64,000 nt of DNA from Leucocoprinus leucothites. Lineage: Eukaryota; Basidiomycota; Agaricomycetes; Agaricales; Agaricaceae. The stretch is taken from positions 310,001 to 374,000 of the forward strand of contig JAACJO010000021.1 of NCBI GenBank assembly GCA_013368445.1. Direction: 5' to 3'. This document shows, one piece after another, positions 12,976-25,176 of the stretch; within the stretch, counting starts at the first letter, position 1; the number at the start of each line of letters is the position of its first letter. The position numbers and the translations under genes were made by a program. Below the pieces are notes generated by a model. It was not told the DNA's origin. It saw only the letters and a list, made by a program, of their open reading frames with translations, and ran no database searches.

Positions 12976-13439
12976 TCTAAAAATTACCAGTGAGCAATTT
13001 CTAAGTGAGGGGTGGGTCAGGAGGGGAGGGCCAAAGGCCAGGGGTTTGCTGCCAAAGGCAGGGTAGGGTCCAGCTTTCTATGGTCCAGGAGGTCTAAGGT
13101 GGCCAAGACAGGGTCCAAGTGGTCTAAATCTGCAGTGAGGTAACCAGGGTCTTTGATAATTACTGCAGAGCAATTTCGAGGTTTATAAGCTTAGTCAGAA
13201 TTGGTCAGACTGAGTAAGGATTGGTAAGGAAAGCACAGGATTTGTCAGAACTGACTAATCATGACAAAGCAATGGGCCGTTATATTATGGTGGCTCTGTG
13301 TTGGCGGGTGGGAACCCCATCATCACTGGCTGATGGCTGTTGATGGGCATTACTGGAGGTGTTGACTGTCCTCTGGTGAGCATTGTATGCACTTTCCAGG
13401 GCTTAAAGACGTATTTTAGCGTGGGAAACTGGCTGAGAG

Positions 13440-14300
13440 GTGGGATGTGTTAGGATTGCGTGCGTCAACGGGCGCTTAATTGTACGACAAGCGCGAGAAC
13501 CTACATGATGCCTGGCTCATAGCTTGGAGCTCTGGGGTAGGGTTTAAGTGTAGGAGAGCCAGAGCTGATAGCTGGGAGAGGGGTGAATAACTATATTATG
13601 GAGAACTAGCAGAACTACCATAGCTGAGATGTGCTCAGGTTGCGCGCAAACGGGCGCTTAAATGTGCGACAAGCGCGAGAATGTAAATCATGGCTGGGAA
13701 CTCTGGGGTGAGTTTTGAGTGCAGGCAAGCCATCAATGGCTCACTACACCAGAGCTGATAGCTGAGAGAAGGCTATCCTCAACCAATGTTAAGTAAATGT
13801 ATTATAAGAAACTGCCTCAGAGCTGGGTAGCTGGGATGTGTTTATGTTGTGTGTAGATGGGTGCTTAAATATGTGACAAGCACAAGAATGTGAATGATAG
13901 CTGGCATTACCTTATAGCAGGGAGCTCTTGGGGAGTGCAGGAGATTCAGAGCTGATAGCTGAGAGAAGGGTGTCCAGTCTGTGCTCAGCCCAGGCTAAAT
14001 AAATATATTATATGGGAAACTGGCTCAGAACTGGATAGCTGAGCATGCTGCGCGTGAATGGGCGCTTATTTATGCGACAAGCGCGAGAATCTGGATCATA
14101 GGCCATGGCTGGCACTAACTCTGAGATGGCTTCTGAGTCCAGGAAAGCCACAGCTAATAGCTGAGAGAAGGCTGGCCTCAACTCAGGCTAAATAAATATA
14201 TTACAGTCAGCTGGCTCAAACTGGCTGAGATATACTTATATTGCATGTGAATGGGCACTTAAATATACAACAAGCACGAGAATCTGCCTCATGGCTGACA
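13440..14300 (+). repeat. About 190-bp repeat units with palindromic motif (D2)
   Basis: Motif copies lie at 13470-13499, 13652-13681, 13859-13888, 14060-14089 and 14253-14282, spaced 182, 207, 201 and 193 bp. Three of the five copies keep GGGCGCTT with GCGCGAGAA intact. The others show G-to-A or C-to-T changes (GGGTGCTT, GGGCACTT). The units between the motifs are recognisably related. This is the longest regular run in the window. Confidence 0.78.
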
Positions 14301-15064
14301 GTTCTGGCTGGAATTCAAGTCCCTCACTCACTCAGTCCAGGGAGATCAGCTGTAATTTAAACATGACTGGGGAATTAATATTGATATCTACAGGTAGAAA
14401 AGCTCACACTCTGAGTTTGAGTACAGATTATGAAGTATATAAATATCTAAGTCAAGAGCTGAGGGTGAGTTTATTGAACTTCCAATGTCTGAGATAATTG
14501 ATGTAGGAGGTGCTGATGTCAACTGGATAGCTGAGCTGGCTGTTAACAGTTGACTTACATCTCAGCCTCAACTACTGTGTGACCTGAGTGTTAGATGAGG
14601 AGGACAAGAGTGAGGAAGAGTAGAAACCAGATATGATGTAGAATGTATAACTGGGTTGAACACCAGGCAGAAAAAATAGAGTACAAAGAATGTTTGCTGA
14701 ATCTAAGATAAAATTCAAGTACAAGAATATTTACTAAGTCTGGTAACATATTTGAGAAATCTTTCAAGGCATGGGCAAAGTCTATGCTGGGTAGACAATT
14801 GTGTGCTTTTTTAATTTAGAGTTTGTTGAAGGGGCTTGATACAAGGTAAGCACAGTGGTATTGGGGACAAACAAGCAAGGTATAGGAATGTAGACTATGA
14901 GTATACCATGGAAACAATAAACAAATTTTAAAACTCAGAACAACTCATGAGAATAATCTTTGGATTGCTATTCTAACAAGTTGTATTATACAAAAATATT
15001 CATGGGGTGTGATTATGAATTAGATTGTGTTTTGAAACACAGATTTACCATTGCAGTTCACAGT

Positions 15065-15077
15065 GTGCCAAAGGCAC
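15065..15077 (+). terminator. Helitron 3' subterminal hairpin (D2)
   Basis: GTGCCAAAGGCAC: a 5-bp stem with a 3-nt loop, 14 nt before the D2/B junction. In B the equivalent is GTGCCGAAGGCAC at 22692-22704. Helitrons use a short hairpin near the 3' end as the rolling-circle termination signal. The canonical CTRR terminus is not seen; these elements end in CTCA or CTCG before the next TCT. Confidence 0.6.
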
Positions 15078-15673
15078 ATGAAACAACCTCATCTAAAAAT
15101 TACCGGCGAGCGATTTGTCAGCAAGGGGTGGGAGCCAGAGGCTGGTGCCGAAGGCAGGGGGGACCTAACATGAGGGTCTGAGGAGGGTCTGAGGAGGGTC
15201 TAATGGGTCTAATGGGCAGGGTCTCTATAGTCCAGGAGGTCTAAGCAGGGTTTGATTGGTCTAAATTAGCGGTGTGGTAAGTAAGGGTCCAAGAATAAAG
15301 GGAGAACAAATTTCGAGGTTTATCAGCTTAGTCAGGATTGGTCAGAAATGGTCAGAACTGACTCAGCATTACTAAGCCTTAGTCAGCTGAGTCAGCATTA
15401 CAAAGTGGTGGGCTGTTCTCTTACACTGCTGATGCGTTTGTGGGCGCTTATTTACGATCATCCGCGGGAACATGGCTGATGATGTGACTGATGCAAGCCA
15501 GCCTCTGGCCAGATGCTGTGTGCTGTCTACATCTGGCATCCTCTGACCTGCCCTACAGTTATGCCATCAACTTTTTGGCATAAGGTGTGTCCAGGAGCTG
15601 CTGTGTGGCTGTACACTCTCCTTTCTTCCCCTCACCATCTCTGTCTCTCTGTGCAAAAAGTATCTACCTGTAA

Positions 15674-15823
15674 TTTTCGCTTTTGTGAGATTCCTAAAGC
15701 TCTTCCTGAGTTTCAGAGTAAGGTCTATCATGAGAAAAACACCAATAGTAGTTAATAAATAATTAGTTGATAAATTTCGCTTTCCTGAGGCCCCTAAGGC
15801 TCCTTTTGAGCCACAATGTGAGG
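15674..15823 (+). repeat. TTCGCTT/AGGCTC repeat units (B)
   Basis: Two units about 100 bp apart. Each starts with TTCGCTT, passes through TGAGR..CCTAARGCTC and TGAG, and ends with a splice-donor-like GTAAG or GTGAG. The second can form GGCTC..GAGCC. A weaker third unit lies near 15900. Translated, the units would read FRFCEIPKALPEF and FRFPEAPKAPFEP, so short repeated exons are possible. Confidence 0.5.
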
Positions 15824-16083
15824 TTTTTTGGAAAAGATATTCAAAATATAATCTAATTAATTAATTAGAGCTATTTTTGTTCTATTTCACTATATACTCA
15901 GAGGCTCTCACTAAGCTACAAGGTGAGCTGTTTTTAATATGATTATAAATATTGTCTAATAACTATTTTAGAGGTTGAGAGTGTAGTAGTTATAGATTGT
16001 AAACCTCTGTTAATTTCTCAGCAACTCAGTCATGTGAGTATACCTTTCTATTCACATGAGAAATAATTACTTATTAAAATACT

Positions 16084-19000
16084 CAGGAACCCCCAACTTC
16101 CTACCACTCCTGAGCAAGATTATGAGGCTGCACGTACAGAAGAACGTGAGCAACATCAGATGACCAGCCCTGAAGTATGCTGAGAGCATATAAATGAGAG
16201 GCCACCACTGCTTCTACCACACTTACATCCTATATCACCTACTCCTGCCCCTCAGTAACCCCCCAATCTTGGAGCACTTCATGTTCTTTAAATTCCTCAG
16301 ACATATATTCCTCCCCATCTCAATGCACCTCTAGCTCATCCAGCACCCCTTCCCCCTCCTATCATTCCTCAGACTGTAATACCTGAAGGGTGGAATAGAC
16401 CACTTGCAAACCCTCTTCCAAGAAATGTACCACCTGCTCCAGTCTTACAGCGTGGAAGAGGCTGACCAATTTTCCCTAATAATGTAAGACAAGGAGGTGA
16501 TAGGCTAAGAGAGCTAGAACAGCAATTACAAAGAGAAGTTGAGGAAAGAGAGCAGCAAGCAAGAAGAGAGGTAGAAGTGGTATTGGCGCAACACAGAGAG
16601 CAGCAGATGCAGGATATATTACAGTATCAGCATAGGCTACAGGAGGAGACACAACAACTAGCAAGAGAACAAGCTATAGAAGTGCAGAGATTAGCACAAG
16701 AGGACCAGCAAAGGAGAGAAATAGAAGTAGAAAGGTAGAGAGTAGCTCAGGAGCAGCTTCAGATGAGGTTAGAAGAAGAAAGAGTCAGATATAGACAACA
16801 GCAAGAGGAGCAGAGATTGAGAAATGAAGAGCAGGAGACTCGCCATCGAATACAACAACAGGAGCAGAGATTGAGAGAACAACATCTACAGTGGCAAGCT
16901 GCAATTGTACAACAAGAGCTTGACCTTCAAGAAAGGCTAGAAGAACAAGCTGAGGCTGAGCAATTGGCAGAAATCAATTGGATGATGGAAGAGTGGAGAG
17001 TTGAGTGACAGGAGAATCTAGACTTTGATGAGCCTAATCAGGTTCTAGATGAAGACTTGGATAATCATTTTGAACAAAATCTGGATCAGTTGGAAAGAGT
17101 GAGTACTATTTCAGATAAGCTTTAGTTAGTGCTAAATATTTTATTAGGAGCCAGAGAATGAGAATGGTGAAAATGAAGAAAACCAAGACAATCAGAATGA
17201 GGTAAGTGTTATTTTTATTGAATTTGATGAGTTGCTAAGCTATATAGCAGAATGAAGATGAGCATGAGCATGATGAAGAAGCCCAGCCACCTCTTCCACC
17301 CCAAGCCCCATCACCATCACCACCTCCTCTACCTCCCTGTAATCCCTGAGATCTCCCACCTACATGTCGGCCTTTTAATGAAGCAGATATTGAGCCTGAT
17401 TACCTGGGCCCAATGAATGTAATCTGCAGTCACTGTAATGCTCTCCACTTTGATTGTGAAAAGCTTGCAGCATCAACTGTAAATCGGCCCAGGTTTGGTG
17501 TCTGCTGCTTACAGGGGCAAATTAGGCTTGAGCCTTTTCACCCACTCAATCCAAACGAGGCTCTTGCTCAATACATAACAAGGCAGTGACCCCAATGGCA
17601 GGAGTTCTATGAAGATATCTGGCGCTACAATGCTGCTTTTGCTATGATCTCAGTGGGAGTGAAGCTTGATGCCTCAGTTCTCCGAGGTACAGGTGTATAC
17701 TGCTTCAAGATCCAGGGAGAACTTCACCATCTTGCTGGCACACTTCTACCACTTGAAGGCCAGACTCCAAAATATGCTCAGATTTATGTTCATGAACCTG
17801 AGTGGCAACTGGAGTATAGACAGGGCAATAATGATAATATACTGAGTGATGTTGTGCTGGGTGAGCTCCAGGAGATGTTGATTCACACCCATCCATATAC
17901 TGGGATATACAAGCAAGCTGTAGAGATCATGCAAGAGAGGCCACCAGGACAGCAGGATACAATCAGTGTCAAGTTACATGTTGATTGTCAGCAGGATCAG
18001 AGAAGATACAATGCTCCTACAGCCAATAAAATTGCTGTTATTGTACCAGAGGCTGGGGTTGAAGAAGCTGTTGATATAAGGGATATTATTTTGCGGTCAC
18101 ATGGAGGAGGACTTCACAGGATCAGTCAGCTTAATCCTGCATACTCTCCTCTCCACTATGTCCTGCTATTTCCCTATGGAGAGGATGGCTGGCATCCTCG
18201 AATTCCAATTCATGCTGGTGGAGAAGAAGGGGGAAGAAGGGCAGGAGGAGCAAGATCTCAGTTTGTGACTCAGTGGTGCTATTATGCCCATTACTTCCAT
18301 ATTCAACCAGATCCATAGCCACCACTCTTCTATGGAGGCAAGCTTTTCCAGCAATATGTAGTTGATGCCTGGGCCTCCTGTGAACAAAGTAAACTCCACT
18401 TCATCAGGACCCACCAATGGGAGCTGAGAGCTGAGGTCTATCAAGGTCTACAAGATATTGCTCAGGATAATAGGGAAAATGGAGAGGGTGCTGGAGCTAT
18501 TCATCAGAAGAAGATTCTGCCATCATCTCATGTTGGGAGCCCACAATTTATGAACCAGCTATTCCAGGATTCTATGGCTATCTGCAGGAAATTTGGAAAA
18601 CCTGACATCTTCCTCACCATGACTGCAAATCCCACCTGGAGAGAAATTGCCAATAATCTCCTCTCTGGACAGGTAGCAACCGACCAACCTGATATTGTGG
18701 CAAGGGTCTTTGAGCAGAAGAAGAATAGGCTGGTCAAGATAATTGAGAATGGATTTTTTGGTGGCTTAGCAGTGAGAGTTCACACTATTGAATACTAGAA
18801 ACGTGGCCTTCCTCATGTTCATCTCCTTATCTGGCTCAAGATTGAGGATCGCATTAGAGATGCCAACCATATCAACTCCATGGTTTCTGCTCAGCTTCCT
18901 GATCCAGTCACTCAGCCCATCCTCTTTGCAAAAGTGACTAAGTACATGCTACATGGTCCATGTAGTGCTGCCAACCCAAAGGCAAAGTGCATGGTGAATG

Positions 19001-22000
19001 GAAAGTGTAGCAAGGGTTTTCCCAAGCCTTTTAGAGAGACAACAGATTGGAGTGAGGATGGATATCCCCATTATGCCAGGCCTCAGAATGGACATACCTT
19101 TGTGTGCAATGGGAAGACTTACAATAACTGATGGGTCATCCCCTATAATCCACTATTACTCCTCATATTCGACTGTCACATCAATGTTGAAATCAGTGCT
19201 GGCATAGGATCAGTCAAATATGTCAGCAAATACATCTACAAGGGCCCTGACTGCACTACACTGGAGATTGCCTCAGGAGACCAAGCCAGAGATGAAATCA
19301 AGGAGTATGTGGATGCTCAATATGTTCCACCTCCAGAGGTAGTTTGGCATATACTTGAGTTCAATATGCATGCTGAATCCCCTTCCATTTACTGTCTTCC
19401 AGTCCACCTCCCTAATCAGCACTATGTCCACTTTGCAGCACACCAGCCTCCTGCAGAGATCATGACCAGACAAAATGTGGAGAAGACTGAGCTGACAGCT
19501 TGGTTTGACTACAACCAGGACAATGATGATGGATGTTGTCAGATCTTCTACCAGGATTTCCCTCAACACTATACATTTGGTAAGAGATCCAAGACTTGGC
19601 ATCTCAGATGGGCACGCTATGTGATTGGTAGAATGTACTTTGCTTCACCATCATAGGGAGAGCATTTCTACTTGAGATTGCTCCTAACTGTGGTCGAGGG
19701 TGCTACTGGATGGGAGGATCTATGTATATGGCCAAGGCAGGGAGAGGACAGAGTGGTGCATGCAACATACAAGGAGGCATGTGCTGCTCAAGGACTATTG
19801 GATGATGACAGAGAGTGGGCACGGTGTTTGGAAGAAGCAATTCGGGTTCAACTAGGAGAGTTGTGTCGGAAGCTCTTTGCAATCATTCTCATCTTTGGCT
19901 TGCCAACTGCACCTGAGGACCTCTGGAGAGATTTCAAGGCAGGCTTATGTGATAATTTTAGGCACAAACTCCACCAGGAGTATGATATCTACCAGGATCT
20001 GGACTTAGAAGAAATTCCAGAGAACGACATCTATGACCTTGGTCTCTATCTCATCGACAAGTACCTTATCCTCTCTGGAAAACACCTTCAGGATTTCCCA
20101 CCCATGCCTCTCTCTAGAAAAAACTGGGGTGTAATAGCAGCAAACCCTGAGTATGCTGCTCAAACCAACTATATTCAAGCAGAGATGGAGGAGATTGTGA
20201 GAGCAAACTCTGCATTGTTCAATGAGGAACAAGGAGCAGTTTTTGATGCTGTGAAGAGCTCCATTGATAATGAGCATGGAGAGCTCATCTTTGTTCACAG
20301 TGCTGGTGGATGTGGGAAGACCTTTGTCTGCAACACCATTGCAGCTGAGGTTCAAAGTAGGGGACAAATTACTTTGTGTGTAGCATCGTCTGGGATTGCT
20401 GCTCTGCTCTTGGTTGGAGGGAGAACAGCTCACTGGACATTCAAGATCCCCCTCTCTGTTAATGAGGCCACAGTTGCTAAAGTCCCACCAGGCCATAATA
20501 TGGCTAAAGTTATTGATAAGGCTAAGGTCATTATCTGGGATAAAGTTCCTGAAGGGAAGGTGGGATATGTGAGTGCGGATGTGTTTGCGAGCACGACAGT
20601 GTCTGTCTGTTGTTGGTTCTGACCCAAGTAGATAGTTTGATTATTGATTGTTTTTAATGAGATTTTAATTGAAATGATAACTCAGCGCTAGTGCGACGAT
20701 ATGAGATGTTGCTGAGGAGTGAAACGATGATGAGGGCAGCCGGTTTGAGTGAGAACGACGTTTAAGAAGCTCCAACTTAGAGCTAAACTGAGTCAGAGAG
20801 ATGGGGGTCAATTTCACTAAAGAAAAACGGAAATACATCGCAGTATTTAAAGCTACGGTTCTATGAGTATCTACAATAATGCAGCTGACTATAGAGAGCA
20901 GGAAGGAGCAATTTACGAGACGATTTGTCGAGATTTTGTAAGGGAAAGGGAATTCTAAGGAATATTAGTGGTGGAGAAGTAGGTGGAGAGAAGGGTCCAT
21001 GTGGCCGTTTAGACCTACACTATTACATTAGGCAATGAGACGAAACGATAGCGGTTGAGCCGGAGCACGAGTGACGATTTTATTAGATTTTTAGAATGAG
21101 AAAGAGAGGAGAAATGGAAAAGGGAATATAAAGCAAACATTAAATATTCGGACTTCTGTCAGTTGGATGACAGATCCTAACTCGGTTGTGTTGAAGTGGA
21201 GATGCCGAATGCGAAATATGCGTAGCGAGTAATAAAAGGAAAGTGTGGAATGGAGAGAGGAAAGGGGCATGTGGAATTGAAAGAGGAAAGGGGAAGGTTG
21301 AGGGGGATAGTGGCTGTAAGCGGCGGCTACTGAGTGTTGAATCTGCAGGGTTGTCTTGATATAGTTGCCAGATATGTTTGACAATCGGTTTGTTGCCAGG
21401 GTAGTGGGATATCGGTTAGTAGACAAGGAGTTGTCGAAGAGGGAGGGGACTTAATCAGTAGTAGAGAGAGGACATGTGACGGCAGTGATATGACATCACG
21501 CGACATCCGATCTCTACATTCCTATGCAGAACAATTATGCTATTGAGGCAGTTGATAAATGTATCAGAGACTTGCTGGGGGTAAGGGCATTTTCCGACTT
21601 TTGAGTTTATATTACTAATAGCATTTGTAGAAGAAGGATAAACCCTTTGGTGGAATTACTGTGGTCTTTGGAGGAGATTTCCAGCAAACACTCCCTGTGG
21701 TACCAGCTGGGTCAAGACAGCAGGTGGTTGCAGTTTCTCTATGTAGGAGTCCACTTTGGAGCAAGATCACAATCCATCACCTTCGACGTAACATGCGCCT
21801 GGAGAGATCTAGAGATGAATACCAACATGCTCAGTGGTTGCTGGATATTGGAGCAGGAACAAGTATTGACAACAATGAGATAGTGGAAATACCTAGGTGC
21901 ATGCTTATCCATACCACTGATGATCTTATTACCAAGATTTATCCTGGCATTGAGATCCCTAGAGCAAAGGATGATGGGTGGTTTTTGGACTGGACAATCC

Positions 22001-22647
22001 TCTGTCCCAGAAATGATGAAGTCGATGATCTCAATGAAACAATCCTCCAGAAGTACAAGTTCAATGATACAAATGAGATTCATCTACTCATGAGTGTAGA
22101 CTCAATTTCTGAAGAGGATGGGATGCACCACATGTATCCTCCAGAATATCTTCAGCAGCTTAGTGCTGCAGGAATTCCTCCTGCACAACTCCGACTCAAG
22201 AAAGGCTGTCCTTTAATACTTCTGAGAATCCTAGATCCAGCAGAAGGCCTCTGCAATGGGACAAGAATGGTGGTGTTGGAGATACAGAGAAAGGTGTTGA
22301 AGTGCCGTATTATCAGCAGGGACCAACAGTTTGCAGGAAAGGAGGTGTTCATTCCTAGGATTGTTCTGTCTCCAAATGCAGAAACTCTTCCTATCCCTTT
22401 AAAATGGCACCAGTTTCCAGTCCAACTTGCCTTTGCCATGACAATCAACAAGTCTCAAGGGCAGTCAGTGAACTATGTAGGGATTAATCTTCAGACTTCA
22501 GTGTTCTCACATGGGCAGTTATATGTAGCACTTTCCCAGTGTACTTCTGCATCTCAGATCTTTATTGTACTTCCTGAACAGAATCAAGAGAGTAGTAGGA
22601 CATTGAATGTAATGTACAAAGAAGTATTTAGCAGAATGGTACTATGA
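16084..22647 (+). pseudogene. Helitron RepHel transposase (copy B), decayed and interrupted
   Basis: HUH Rep plus PIF1-type helicase. Order: a proline-rich start (16084-16460), a long Gln/Glu/Arg coiled coil (16500-17000), acidic exons with introns at about 17099-17150 and 17200-17251, the LGPMN..C..C.ALHF segment (17410), the Helitron-like N-terminal region (17644-18400), the HUH motif RGLPHVHLLIW (about 18803), the tyrosine motif KYVSKYIYKG (about 19220), and the helicase with Walker A GGCGKT (about 20310). After the insertion at 20551-21518 come an intron at 21581-21630 with a TACTAAT branch site, then GGDFQQTLPVV and the C-terminal helicase motifs up to SQG and YVALSQ. In-frame stops stand at about 16736, 17006, 17587, 18316, 18796, 19129 and 19654. 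Catalytic residues look intact, but the frame is not. Confidence 0.88.
20551..21518. mobile_element. Solo-LTR-like insertion in RepHel B
   Basis: This 968-bp block interrupts the helicase between the codons for WDKVP and MQ, and the flanking gene rejoins cleanly without it. TTCCT is repeated on both sides (20546-20550 and 21519-21523). Read as TG...CA, the block runs from 20550 (TGAAGGG) to 21518 (CTCTACA) with a 4-bp TTCC duplication. No coding capacity is seen. It keeps many CpGs, unlike its host element, so it arrived later. A decayed relative lies at 23501-24298. A solo LTR is the simplest reading. Confidence 0.65.
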
Positions 22648-22718
22648 ATTAGACTGTGCTTTGAAACACAGATTTACCATTGCATTTCAGTGTGCCGAAG
22701 GCACAAGAAACAACCTCA

Positions 22719-24626
22719 TCTCAATATTCCCCAAGACTGATGATGGCGCTGAGTCAGATTTAGTTATGCTGACAAATTGCTGAGGTCAGCTTGACTAAGC
22801 ATCTTTATCTTTGTCAGCAGTGCCTGGTAACTCTGGCACTCAAAGGCACAGGAAACTGATTGATGGGACCTCCCACAGCCCAAATGGTGGCTGTTAGTGT
22901 TGATGGGTATTGCACCCTGGCTTTTGGTAGGTATCTTGCACACTTTTCAGTGTGTAGATGTATGTTTTAACATGAGAAATTGGGCCCTGAGGTGACATGG
23001 GCAAAATGTCCACACATACAAGCACTTAAATGCACATCAACTGTGAGAAACTAACTGATGGCTGAAGAACACTGCATCATTGAGCACTTATTTGCACATC
23101 AACCGCGAGAAAGCCATATGATGACCTGGCTGGGGCACCTCTATACACATGAGAAACTGTGTGACCTTAGGTCATAGGCTGTATATGTGATACTGTACGC
23201 ACACATGGGCGCTTAAATGCTCGATTAGCGCGAGAAAATAGCTGATGGTTAAATCATGCACACTCTGCTCACCCAAAGAGGGGGGAATGTATGGGAATGA
23301 GGGGGCCTTAGGGGCATGATTTATGTTTTGCACACTGAGTGTTTTTATTTCAGTTCAATCTCTGTGATGAATAGCTGGCTACACTCTAACCGTGCGAGAC
23401 GGGCGCTTAAACACCCGATGAGCGCGAGAAAGTAGATCAAAAGAGCCCATGTTGTGTTGGTATGTGTGCCAGAAAGCCAGTGATCCCACAAATAATTTAG
23501 TGAAGGGTTGGTGGCTGTGGTGAGTGGGGATGTAGGTGTGAGCATGACAGCATGCATCTGTTGTTGGTTCTGACCCAAGTAGATAGATATATTGTTAGAT
23601 GTGTTAGGTATGGGTAGATTTCACCAAGGAAAATTGTAGATACATGGCAGTATCTGATGTTGAAGGGACTCAATGTGGGGTGACATGGTGATATTGGAGG
23701 GCAAATGAGCAGGGTACAAGAATTTAGACTATGAGATTATACACCATAAGCACAATAGAATATATTTAAACTTGGAATAAATCATGAGGATAATCCTCAG
23801 ATTGCTATTCTAACATCTGAATCTATGGCCCTATGAGTATCTATGAAGCTCTAATAAATAAAAGTGAGTAGCAATTATCACTACATGAGGTGCTTTTGAA
23901 AAGGAAAGATAAATCCTAATTATTAGTGGTGGAAAGATGAGTAGAGAGAGGGGTCAATATGGTCTCTAAAACCCACATTATTACTCTAATAAATGTAACT
24001 CATAAATAGAGAGTAATTTGGAGCATGGATTGTGATTTTATCGGATTTTTAGGAGATGAGGAAGAGGAGGAATGAAATTGACAAGATAAACAAACATTAA
24101 AAAGTGCGGACTTCTGTTGGTTGAATGGTGGGTACTAATTTGGTATTGTGACTGTAATTCCAAGTGTGAAATATATATAGCAAGGATTAGATGGAAACAA
24201 AAGGGATGCTGAGAGGAATGGTGAGTGTAAGCAGCAGCTTTGGATGGGGGATATGCAAAGTATGAGAGGGCAAGTGGACTTACAAATTAAGATCTACACA
24301 AAGAAGCTCAGCCTGCTCCTGAGGCACGGGCAAAGTCCATGCCAGGTGAACAACAGAGTTTCAAATTAGCAATTATTCCATGGTTCATTTAATTAAATTT
24401 AAATTTAAGTTATAGAGGGGACACTCATGTTTGAACCAATGTGTTGCTGTTGGGATAGTGTTGGTCTCACAGAAGGTGCCCACCAACCAAAACTCTTCCT
24501 CACTGAGTAGAGTTGTCAACTCCTAGCTCTGCCAATCCTCATGTTATGGGCTCAGGGGTGGTGTTTTGAAACTCAGGTTTATTTAACATAATACACCCAT
24601 GCCATAGGCACAGATAAAAAAACTCG
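22719..24626 (+). mobile_element. Helitron E, non-autonomous
   Basis: Starts TCTCAATATTCCCC like Helitron A and ends at 24626 with the decayed hairpin region CATGCCATAGGCACAG followed by AACTCG and the TCT of C. No RepHel coding. Palindromic motif copies lie at 23207-23236 and 23401-23430, with weaker ones near 23025 and 23088. The second half (23501-24298) matches the LTR-like block found in B. The region is CpG-poor except at the motif copies. Confidence 0.6.
23501..24298. repeat. Decayed relative of the 20551-21518 insertion
   Basis: Begins TGAAGGGTTGGTGG and ends GATCTACA, like the insertion in B. It shares the internal words TGTTGTTGGTTCTGACCC and CCCAAGTAGATAG. It is shorter (about 800 bp) and has lost most CpGs. 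No target-site duplication is evident. Confidence 0.55.
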
Positions 24627-24999
24627 TCTATATTTTATGCTGGCTCAATGACTAAGCAGGTAGATTAGTCAGGATTATCTAATGGCTTAGCTAATTATTG
24701 GTCAGCAATGAGCAGTAACTCTTACTGCTGTAGCTGTGTATGTGGTGCTTATTTACACATCAATTAGTGTGTACATGGGCACCTTTTTATGCATCAACCA
24801 CAAGAATGTGGCTGATGCAAATGGCACCCTCTGGCACAGTGCTGTATGGTGGCTATGTGAGGCCTGCCCTATAGCTTACCATGAACTTTTTGGGCTATGG
24901 GGGTGCTGGAGGCTGTATGTGTGGCTGTTTACTCTCTTTTCTTCCTTCCACCACCTCTGTGTCTCTGTGTCTCTGTACAACTCACTTTCTACTATAAAA

Positions 25000-25150
25000 T
25001 TCGCTTTTGTGAGGTGCTAAAAGCTCTTACTGAGCATCAGGGTAAGATATAAATCATGAAGAATGACATGAATAGCAGTTAATAAATTAATTAGTTTACA
25101 AATTTCGCTTATCTAAGTTTTCTAAGGCTCCTACTGAGCCATACAGTAAG
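25000..25150 (+). repeat. TTCGCTT/AGGCTC repeat units (C)
   Basis: Two units about 100 bp apart, as in B: TTCGCTTTTGTGAGG..GCTCTTACTGAGC..GGTAAG and TTCGCTTATC..AAGGCTCCTACTGAGCC..AGTAAG. The second forms a 5-bp GGCTC/GAGCC stem. They lie between the 5' end and the RepHel gene. Confidence 0.5.
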
Positions 25151-25176
25151 CTCTATTGTGAAATAATGATAGCTAT

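Larger units (their letters stand above)
12976..15091 (+). mobile_element. Helitron D2, non-autonomous
   Basis: A close relative of D1, with the same 5' start (TCTAAAAATTACC), the same internal order and the same 3' segment. It ends with the hairpin GTGCCAAAGGCAC at about 15065-15077, followed by ATGAAACAACCTCA and the TCT of Helitron B. It has five copies of the palindromic motif. It has no RepHel coding. D1 and D2 share a 68-codon open stretch (12190 and 14291), but it changes freely between them and is not called as a gene. Confidence 0.7.
15092..22718 (+). mobile_element. Helitron B, autonomous type, decayed
   Basis: The complete element of the plus array, from TCTAAAAATTACCGG at 15092 to the 3' hairpin and CTCA at 22718. 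The 5' part has TCAGTC/GACTAA words, one palindromic motif (15442-15470) and the TTCGCTT units (15674-15823). The RepHel gene follows from about 16084 to 22647. The frame is broken by stops consistent with CAG to TAG (18799, 19654) or CGA to TGA (17589), and by an LTR-like insertion of about 970 bp (20551-21518). It shares both ends with D1 and D2. Confidence 0.8.

Noticed and set aside
10980..14282. Regularly spaced palindromic repeats resembling a CRISPR array
   Set aside because: The intervals are 150-180 bp and are themselves repeated, the setting is a eukaryotic Helitron, and no cas genes are present.
12190..14497. 68-codon open frames in D1 (12190-12396) and D2 (14291-14497)
   Set aside because: They are homologous DNA, but many differences change the residue, so no constraint on a protein is visible.
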